64,000 bases of DNA from Chlorobiaceae bacterium. Its GTDB lineage: Bacteria; Bacteroidota; Chlorobiia; Chlorobiales; Chlorobiaceae. The position numbers and the translations under genes were made by a program. Below the pieces are notes generated by a model. The model ran no database searches. It was given only the letters and a program-made list of their open reading frames with translations, and was not told where the DNA came from. Each line of letters begins with the position of its first letter. Positions within the stretch are counted from its first letter, which is position 1. Positions 58,586-64,000 of the stretch are shown in pieces. The stretch spans positions 35,145 to 99,144 of the forward strand of contig JABDHL010000056.1 in the NCBI GenBank assembly GCA_012972825.1, in the 5' to 3' direction.

Positions 58586-59239
58586 ATGACTAAAAACAAT
58601 CGTAACATATCGGTTGTACTCGCTGATACGCAGTTTTTAACCAATGAGGCACTGCGGTCTCTCTTGTCGCCGCTTTACCAGACGTTCTTCACCGTATCAA
58701 CAAAAGCCGGGTTGCAGCAGTATCTGCAGAAAGAGACTATTTCACTCATCATCACGGATTATACGCTCTTCGATTTTGATTCGATCAGTGACCTTGATGA
58801 ACTTAGAAAAAAACATCCTGAGACAGGAATAGTTATTTTGACCAATTCGATTACCCACTTAAAAATAAAAGAGTTAAATACTGCCGGTATAAGAAATATT
58901 GTCCTGAAAACTGATGATCGGGAAGAGATTTTTCACGTCATCGAAGCCGCACTGAAAGGGAAAAAATACTATTCAGGCGATGTTCTGGATATCCTTCTTA
59001 AAAAAGATGGACCCCATGAAGACGCAAGCCTTCTGACCGCGTCAGAAATCGAAATAGTCCGCATGATTGCCGCCGGACTATCAACAAAAGAAATCGCGAC
59101 AAAAAAACATATCAGTTTTCATACCGTGATGACACACAGAAAAAACATCTTCCGGAAACTTGGGGTTTCAAGCAGTTCTGAACTGTTAATTTACGCCATA
59201 AAAGCCGGATTGATCGACAACATCGAATACCATATCTGA
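58586..59239 (+). CDS. NarL/LuxR-type response regulator
   Basis: The 217-aa protein has a receiver domain (about 8-125) with the phospho-acceptor Asp58 in LIITDYT, a Thr in IVILTNS and a Lys in NIVLKTDD. Only one acidic residue (VLADTQ) is seen in the N-terminal pocket, where two are usual. The LuxR helix-turn-helix (about 150-212) has LTASEIEIVRMIAAGLSTKE and HTVMTHRKNIFRKLG. No histidine kinase is nearby. Its place between HPr-like and cysteine genes suggests control of the sulfur locus, which is inferred. Confidence 0.88.
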   Translation: MTKNNRNISVVLADTQFLTNEALRSLLSPLYQTFFTVSTKAGLQQYLQKETISLIITDYTLFDFDSISDLDELRKKHPETGIVILTNSITHLKIKELNTAGIRNIVLKTDDREEIFHVIEAALKGKKYYSGDVLDILLKKDGPHEDASLLTASEIEIVRMIAAGLSTKEIATKKHISFHTVMTHRKNIFRKLGVSSSSELLIYAIKAGLIDNIEYHI

Positions 59240-59344
59240 CAATACCATATTTACGGTATAAAAGATAACTCTTTGAAGGGATTTCCAGTTATACGCTTAT
59301 TGATGATCTTTAAGCTTTTTTCAAACGCAAAACAATCAACAGCT

Positions 59345-60298
59345 ATGGGACGCATTGCAAAAAAACTGACCGACCTTATCGGCAACACCCCTTTACTGGA
59401 GCTTCAAAATTACAGTAAAGAGCATAACCTCCAGGCAACTATTATTGCCAAGCTCGAATACTTCAACCCGGGAGGAAGTGTCAAAGACCGCATTGGCTTT
59501 TCCATGATCGAGGATGCTGAACAAAAGGGATTGATCAATAAAGAGACCGTCATCATTGAACCGACCAGCGGTAACACCGGTATCGCACTGGCATTTATTG
59601 CTGCCGCCAAAGGATATCGTCTGATACTTACCATGCCTGAAACAATGAGTATTGAGCGCAGAAACCTGCTCAAGGCGCTTGGTGCTGAACTGGTGCTTAC
59701 TCCTGGCCCTGAAGGAATGACCGGAGCAATTAAAAAAGCTGAAGCACTTCACGAGGAGTATGCAAATTCATTTGTTCCGCAGCAGTTCAAAAACCTTGCA
59801 AATCCTGAGATCCACCGCAAGACAACCGCCGAAGAGATCTGGAACGATACCGATGGAAACGTTGACATTTTTGTCAGCGGTGTAGGTACCGGCGGAACAA
59901 TTACCGGTGTCGGAGAGGTACTCAAGCAGCGGAATCCGAATGTTTCAATCGTCGCTGTAGAACCATTTGATTCGCCGGTTATTTCCGGCGGCAAACCAGG
60001 GCCCCATAAAATACAGGGTATCGGTGCAGGCTTTATTCCTGCAATCCTGAACACCGGCATTATTGATGATATTGTCCTTGTTAAAAACGAAGACGCATTG
60101 CGCACCGGACGCGAGTTGGCACGCACCGAAGGACTTATAGTCGGCATCTCTTCGGGAGCAGCCGTTTACGCGGGATTGCAGCTTGCACAACGTGAAGAAA
60201 ACAAGGGAAAACGTATTGTCGTTATACTGCCGGATACCGGTGAACGTTACCTCTCGACTCTTCTCTACCAGTTTGAGCCGGAGCAGGTCAACATCTGA
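59345..60298 (+). CDS. cysK: Cysteine synthase (O-acetylserine sulfhydrylase)
   Basis: The 317-aa fold-type-II PLP enzyme makes cysteine from O-acetylserine and sulfide. The PLP Lys47 is in [10 protein letters not shown], the substrate loop TSGNTG at 75-80, and GTGGTITG is the phosphate-binding loop. ATG 59345 ([17 protein letters not shown]) was chosen over a TTG at 59273 whose added residues lack homology. It is followed by a hairpin and then a serine acetyltransferase gene. The C-terminus is FEPEQVNI, ending in Ile as CysE-partner sites require in other systems only for CysE, not CysK. Confidence 0.95.
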   Translation: MGRIAKKLTDLIGNTPLLELQNYSKEHNLQATIIAKLEYFNPGGSVKDRIGFSMIEDAEQKGLINKETVIIEPTSGNTGIALAFIAAAKGYRLILTMPETMSIERRNLLKALGAELVLTPGPEGMTGAIKKAEALHEEYANSFVPQQFKNLANPEIHRKTTAEEIWNDTDGNVDIFVSGVGTGGTITGVGEVLKQRNPNVSIVAVEPFDSPVISGGKPGPHKIQGIGAGFIPAILNTGIIDDIVLVKNEDALRTGRELARTEGLIVGISSGAAVYAGLQLAQREENKGKRIVVILPDTGERYLSTLLYQFEPEQVNI

Positions 60299-60345
60299 AC
60301 CGCTATTTCTCCGTGCTGAATCATCAGGCAGGGGGTCAAGAACAT

Positions 60346-60376
60346 CCGGCAAGAGAACGAATAACGCTCTTGCCGG
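60346..60376. terminator. Perfect inverted repeat between cysK and the serine acetyltransferase gene
   Basis: CCGGCAAGAG (60346-60355) and CTCTTGCCGG (60367-60376) form a 10-bp stem with an 11-nt loop. The following CTTATCTTGT is only weakly U-rich. It may be a partial terminator, an mRNA-stability element or a regulatory site splitting the operon. Confidence 0.55.
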
Positions 60377-60452
60377 CTTATCTTGTCAGCAGTATTTTTT
60401 TAAGGAATTGTTTAATAACCGGGAAAAAATCCGGTTTGAGGAGAATTGAATA

Positions 60453-61364
60453 ATGAAACCCGAAACAGGTAACATCATTGAAGAGACCATACAGCTCTTA
60501 TCCGGTTCAGGGAATTCGGAATGCGACTATTTACCGAATCATGAACACCTGCTGCCTTCGATTGAAAAACTGAAAGAGATTGTTGAACTGATCCGTTCCA
60601 TCGTTTTTCCGGGTTATTTCGGCGGACCGGTTCTGAGGCATCAGTCGCTGACACATTTGCTTGGCGTAAGGATCGAAAAACTCTATGGATTGCTTGCAGA
60701 GCAGATTCTCAGCGTTCACCATTTCGATACCGTGAATAACGGCTCCGTCAACGAAGCGAAATATTCCGCGGAAACCGCAAGCCAATTCATCGAAATTCTT
60801 CCAGACATCAGAAAAAAATTATGCACTGACGTTCAAGCCATCTATGATGGAGATCCGGCAGCTAAAAACCATGGGGAAATCATCTTCTGCTATCCCTCAA
60901 TCAGGGCCATGATTAATTACCGCACTGCACATACCCTGTTATCGCTTGGTGTGCCGCTTATTCCGAGGATCATCTCTGAAATGGCTCATTCTGAAACAGG
61001 TATAGACATACATCCCGGAGCCCATATCGGTGATCATTTCTGCATCGATCACGGCACAGGAGTAGTCATTGGTGAAACATGCATTATCGGCAACCATGTT
61101 CGCCTCTATCAGGGGGTAACGCTTGGCGCGAAAAAGTTTGCTCTCGACGAGGAGGGCAACCCCGCTAAAAATGTTCCCCGGCACCCGATTATTGAGGACA
61201 ACGTCGTTATATATTCGAACGCCAATATTCTTGGAAGAATTACCATCGGCCAGAACTCCGTTATCGGCGGCAACGTGTGGCAGACAAAAAGTGTTCCACC
61301 TGATTCCAGGGTTCTGCAGCAGAAAGCTGTTGAAAGCAGCTTTACCGATGGTCTGGGCATTTAA
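60453..61364 (+). CDS. Serine O-acetyltransferase (EpsC/SrpH-like)
   Basis: The 303-aa enzyme makes O-acetylserine, the carbon skeleton for cysteine. The N-terminal helical part (about 1-175) precedes the left-handed beta-helix of hexapeptide repeats, with DIHPGAHIGDHFCIDHGTG and the catalytic His pair. The end reads VIGGNVWQTKSVPPDSRV. GAGGAG (about 60438-60443) is a good ribosome site. Genes of this type recur beside cysteine-desulfurase encapsulin operons (as I recall, SrpH in cyanobacteria). The encapsulin shell gene follows 43 nt downstream. Confidence 0.92.
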   Translation: MKPETGNIIEETIQLLSGSGNSECDYLPNHEHLLPSIEKLKEIVELIRSIVFPGYFGGPVLRHQSLTHLLGVRIEKLYGLLAEQILSVHHFDTVNNGSVNEAKYSAETASQFIEILPDIRKKLCTDVQAIYDGDPAAKNHGEIIFCYPSIRAMINYRTAHTLLSLGVPLIPRIISEMAHSETGIDIHPGAHIGDHFCIDHGTGVVIGETCIIGNHVRLYQGVTLGAKKFALDEEGNPAKNVPRHPIIEDNVVIYSNANILGRITIGQNSVIGGNVWQTKSVPPDSRVLQQKAVESSFTDGLGI

Positions 61365-61407
61365 AAAAACTTTTTCACCGAACACTTATTAATCTTTCCG
61401 ATTACCC

Positions 61408-62865
61408 ATGACAAACCCACAACAGGAACCCAGCAGTCTGCTGCAGCGCAGTGTAACGACCCATGTTGCAAGAAATCTGGCGAATACGACCAAGACTCCT
61501 CCCCAGATGATGTCGATAACCCCGAGATGGCTGTTGAAGCTTCTTCCCTGGGTTCATGTTTCATCCGGCACCTACCGCGTCAACCGCACCAAGATTGAAC
61601 TGCAGAAACCCGAACGGATCGGGATAGATTTTCATGAAGGCATCGCATCATTCCGGCCTGAAGCACTGAAAAGCATTCCGCTTTTTGCAACATTTGATGA
61701 TGAAATTATTGCGGGCATCGCTAAAAGGTTTGTGCTTGAAGAGGCCGAACTCGGCAACACCCTGATCCTTGAAGGCGAAGATCGCCATAAGATTTTTATC
61801 ATTGCTCACGGTCAGGTTGAGATTTTAAGCAAAGGACTGCATGGGGAAGACCTTCGTATCGCACTGCTTTCTCAAGGAGAGTACTTCGGTGACGAAGATC
61901 TTGTTTCGGATAAGCCATCATCGGTCACTATCCGTACCATTACTCCAGGGTCGTTCTTCTCTCTGTCAAGTGGAGATATCGAAAAGCTGTTCAAGGAATC
62001 ACCTGCACTGAAAGCATCATTTGAAAAAGCAGTCGCAGAGTACCTGAAAATACGTTCCACCGTCAACAAACACGGTGAAAAACACATTGACCTTGTTGCA
62101 GGATTCGCTGAAAACATCGAGATCCCTGAAACCTATGTCGATTACTCGAACAAACCTCGCGAATACTCCCTTCAGGCTATTCAGACGGTTGTCCGCGTTC
62201 ATACCCGCGTTTCCGACCTCTACAATGAACCTTACAACCAGATAGAGCAGCAGATGCGTCTGACGATCGAAGGCATCAAAGAGCGTCAGGAGTGGGAGTT
62301 CATCAACAACCGTGAGTTCGGTCTGCTTCATTCTGTAGACCCCGGCCAGCGCATCAGCACCCGATACGGTACACCGACACCTGATGACCTTGACGATCTG
62401 CTCACGAAGGTCTGGAAAAAACCGGCATTCTTTATCGCCCATCCAAAAGCCATTGCTGCTTTCGAGCGCGAATGCACCTGGCGAGGCGTTCCCCCTGCCA
62501 CCATCAACCTGTTTGGAACACCTGTCCTTACATGGCGCGGCGTGCCGCTTATTCCAAGTGACAAGCTTGAAATCAACAAAAACAACAAGTCAGGACAAGG
62601 CACAACAAACATTATTCTCGTTCGTGTCGGCGAAAATGAACAGGGTGTGGTTGGACTGCATCAGGCCGGAATACCCGGTGAAATCAGCCCAAGCCTTTCC
62701 GCAAGGCTTATGGGACTCGACAAGCTTGGTGTTGCATCCTATCTCCTGACTCTCTATTCATCACTTGCTGTCCTGACCGATGATGCTCTGGGTATCCTTG
62801 AAAATGTGGAAGTGGGCTACTATCATGACTACGAACATCGCAAGTCAGGCGCCAAAACGAAATAA
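61408..62865 (+). CDS. Family 2B-like encapsulin shell protein with cyclic-nucleotide-binding domain
   Basis: The 485-aa protein has three parts. Residues 1-85 form the extended N-arm (SLLQRSVTTHVARNLANTTK, MSITPRWLLKLLPWVHVSSG). Residues about 86-215 are an inserted cNMP-binding beta roll. From about 235 comes the HK97-type shell fold, with VVRVHTRVSDLYNEPYNQIE, EWEFINNREFGLL and FGTPVLTWRGVPLIPSDKL. This is the SrpI-like Family 2 arrangement; the domain insertion defines 2B. It self-assembles into a closed icosahedral compartment in characterised relatives. The phosphate-binding cassette reads FGDEDLVSDKPSSVTI, lacking the usual Arg, so ligand binding is doubtful. The cargo gene starts 17 nt downstream. 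Confidence 0.93.
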   Translation: MTNPQQEPSSLLQRSVTTHVARNLANTTKTPPQMMSITPRWLLKLLPWVHVSSGTYRVNRTKIELQKPERIGIDFHEGIASFRPEALKSIPLFATFDDEIIAGIAKRFVLEEAELGNTLILEGEDRHKIFIIAHGQVEILSKGLHGEDLRIALLSQGEYFGDEDLVSDKPSSVTIRTITPGSFFSLSSGDIEKLFKESPALKASFEKAVAEYLKIRSTVNKHGEKHIDLVAGFAENIEIPETYVDYSNKPREYSLQAIQTVVRVHTRVSDLYNEPYNQIEQQMRLTIEGIKERQEWEFINNREFGLLHSVDPGQRISTRYGTPTPDDLDDLLTKVWKKPAFFIAHPKAIAAFERECTWRGVPPATINLFGTPVLTWRGVPLIPSDKLEINKNNKSGQGTTNIILVRVGENEQGVVGLHQAGIPGEISPSLSARLMGLDKLGVASYLLTLYSSLAVLTDDALGILENVEVGYYHDYEHRKSGAKTK

Positions 62866-62882
62866 TATTACCATTGTGAATT

Positions 62883-64000
62883 ATGCCGAGAGATTCTGAG
62901 CAACAGAAGATCAGTGGAATGGAAAGTGAAGCGCTGAACCCGGTGCTGATTGCACAGATTGCAAGCCGTCTGTTTAATGACGTGCCCGAAGCAGGTTCTG
63001 TTCCGAGATATGAAACCGATGCTGAAGGAGCACCTTCAGCATTTGCTGACTCTTTACATGATAAAACCGATCTTGCCGGTGAACACCCTCCTGTAAGCTT
63101 GCCAGTCGATTTTCAGCAGCAGAATCTGCCGACGGAGCCAGGACTTCCTGCTCTCTCTGAAGCGTTTCCAGCGCAACCGGAGCATGATTTCTATTTTCTG
63201 CCCGGTGCACCTGAAAAAAAGCAGGAACCGCTGGGTCATCATGCCAATAAACTGACCGAGCAGCAGAACTATTCAGAAAATACGGACAGCACGGGCAGTT
63301 CAGATGGACTCGACCAGTTCATCCGGCGCAGTCTGCCGCCGAAACCGGAAACAACTGAAACTTTTACCGGAAATAATCCTGAAAGCATTGTTCCATTTTT
63401 TACAATATTGAACGCCGGACTTCCAGCAGAAGACGATTTCTCTTTCAGACTGCTTTATTCCGCCGCTCAAAATCAGGCGGCTACACCAGAAAACCATCCT
63501 GAAATAAACCCTGAGACGCATACCCCTGAAGCTTTTTCACCCAATCCGTCGAAGGAACAGCTGCCACAGTTGCCGGGTTCATACGGCAGGCCTGCGGAAG
63601 GACAGTGCTATGCTGAAAAGCTCTATAGAACCTTTGAACAGGAGCAGGGCAGCCCTGTTCTTGAAGCCGTGTTTCAATCATTGCGTGAGGTTACACCGTT
63701 TTCATCCGGAGATGCTGCCACCATCCCGTTCAATCGGTATGAAACCCCCTTCATACACCCATCATCAAGGACACTTCCTGAACTTCCGGGCAAAGCCCCT
63801 GCTCCGGTATGGCCGAACGTGAGTCCTGAAACACTCGGCAGCAGCCCTTTACCCTTCAGCCTGCCTGACGCTCCAAAAGAGCCCTATTACTTCCTGCGTG
63901 AACCTAAAGCTCCGATACACCAGCCCGAAGGGTTTGACGTGCTTACCATACGCAAGGACTTTCCTGTCCTTCACCAGAAGATTCACGGCAAACAGCTTGT
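62883..64000 (+). CDS. Encapsulin cargo cysteine desulfurase, N-terminal part (3' end outside window)
   Basis: The frame is open from ATG 62883 to the right edge (372 codons). Residues 1-350 are a low-complexity Pro/Glu/Ser-rich, probably disordered extension. From residue 351 it reads FDVLTIRKDFPVLHQKIHGK, the canonical start of SufS-type desulfurases. Such an extension before SufS is the cargo-loading domain of Family 2 encapsulin cargo. Within it lie an amphipathic segment (NPVLIAQIASRLFNDVP, 19-35), LDQFIRRSLPPKP (143-155), and two related aromatic motifs, FYFLPGAP (103-110) and YYFLREPKAP (335-344). The PLP lysine and catalytic Cys lie outside the window. Confidence 0.9.
   Translation, partial: MPRDSEQQKISGMESEALNPVLIAQIASRLFNDVPEAGSVPRYETDAEGAPSAFADSLHDKTDLAGEHPPVSLPVDFQQQNLPTEPGLPALSEAFPAQPEHDFYFLPGAPEKKQEPLGHHANKLTEQQNYSENTDSTGSSDGLDQFIRRSLPPKPETTETFTGNNPESIVPFFTILNAGLPAEDDFSFRLLYSAAQNQAATPENHPEINPETHTPEAFSPNPSKEQLPQLPGSYGRPAEGQCYAEKLYRTFEQEQGSPVLEAVFQSLREVTPFSSGDAATIPFNRYETPFIHPSSRTLPELPGKAPAPVWPNVSPETLGSSPLPFSLPDAPKEPYYFLREPKAPIHQPEGFDVLTIRKDFPVLHQKIHGKQL

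Noticed and set aside
62883..64000. Reading the last gene as an unrelated Pro-rich secreted protein
   Set aside because: There is no signal peptide, and the frame runs without stop into FDVLTIRKDFPVL, the SufS start, directly after an encapsulin shell gene.

Overview
The window reads as chromosomal DNA of a green sulfur bacterium (Chlorobiaceae, Chlorobium/Pelodictyon-like). The main pointers are a PucC/BCH2-type transporter of the (bacterio)chlorophyll and light-harvesting family, a sepiapterin-reductase-like SDR of the kind known from Chlorobaculum tepidum, and a lipopolysaccharide (Kdo) gene. There are few strong Shine-Dalgarno sites and G+C looks moderate by eye. The species cannot be named from this alone. 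No phage, plasmid, IS element or CRISPR array was seen.

Layout. 1-8340: branched-chain amino acid operon ilvB(partial)-ilvN-ilvC-leuB-leuA-leuC-leuD-cimA, ending in an intrinsic terminator. 8443-15859: radC, a cold-shock protein, a pterin-type SDR, a YqeY-like protein, serS, metX (minus strand, behind a SAM-I riboswitch with its own terminator), rsmB and a Xer recombinase. 15875-25889: mostly minus-strand genes for a DUF2721 membrane protein, a beta-CASP metallo-hydrolase and a DEAD-box helicase, then kdtA on plus, an ECF sigma factor with a membrane partner, and a metal-transport module (Nramp-like protein, 55-aa membrane protein, PRC/MgtE-N/CBS protein). 26208-37941: an MFS exporter, a repeat-bearing exported protein, Hsp20, a radical SAM protein overlapping a PucC-like gene, recD2, an M24 peptidase, thiC and tpiA. 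38122-49701: a dinD pseudogene, greA, htrA, trpE, lepB, lepA, fmt, def and a Kef-type antiporter. 49876-55712: an SMR transporter, proB, proA, hicAB with a frameshifted toxin, a LolD-like ATPase, a PsiE-like protein and ModE. 55746-56008: an intergenic tandem repeat.

The most interesting part is 56069 to the right edge, a sulfur/cysteine locus. It begins with palindromic operator-like DNA, a 30-codon leader ORF with four consecutive Cys codons and a strong terminator (candidate cysteine attenuator). Then follow a DUF4395-like membrane protein, tRNA-Cys(GCA), O-acetylhomoserine sulfhydrylase, an HPr-like protein, a LuxR-type response regulator, cysteine synthase and serine acetyltransferase. 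It ends with a Family 2 encapsulin shell carrying a cyclic-nucleotide-binding domain and the start of a SufS-like cysteine desulfurase with an approximately 350-residue disordered extension. The two last genes look like a shell/cargo pair for a sulfur-handling protein nanocompartment, with its cysteine supply enzymes encoded just upstream. The cargo gene runs off the end of the window, so its catalytic domain is not visible.
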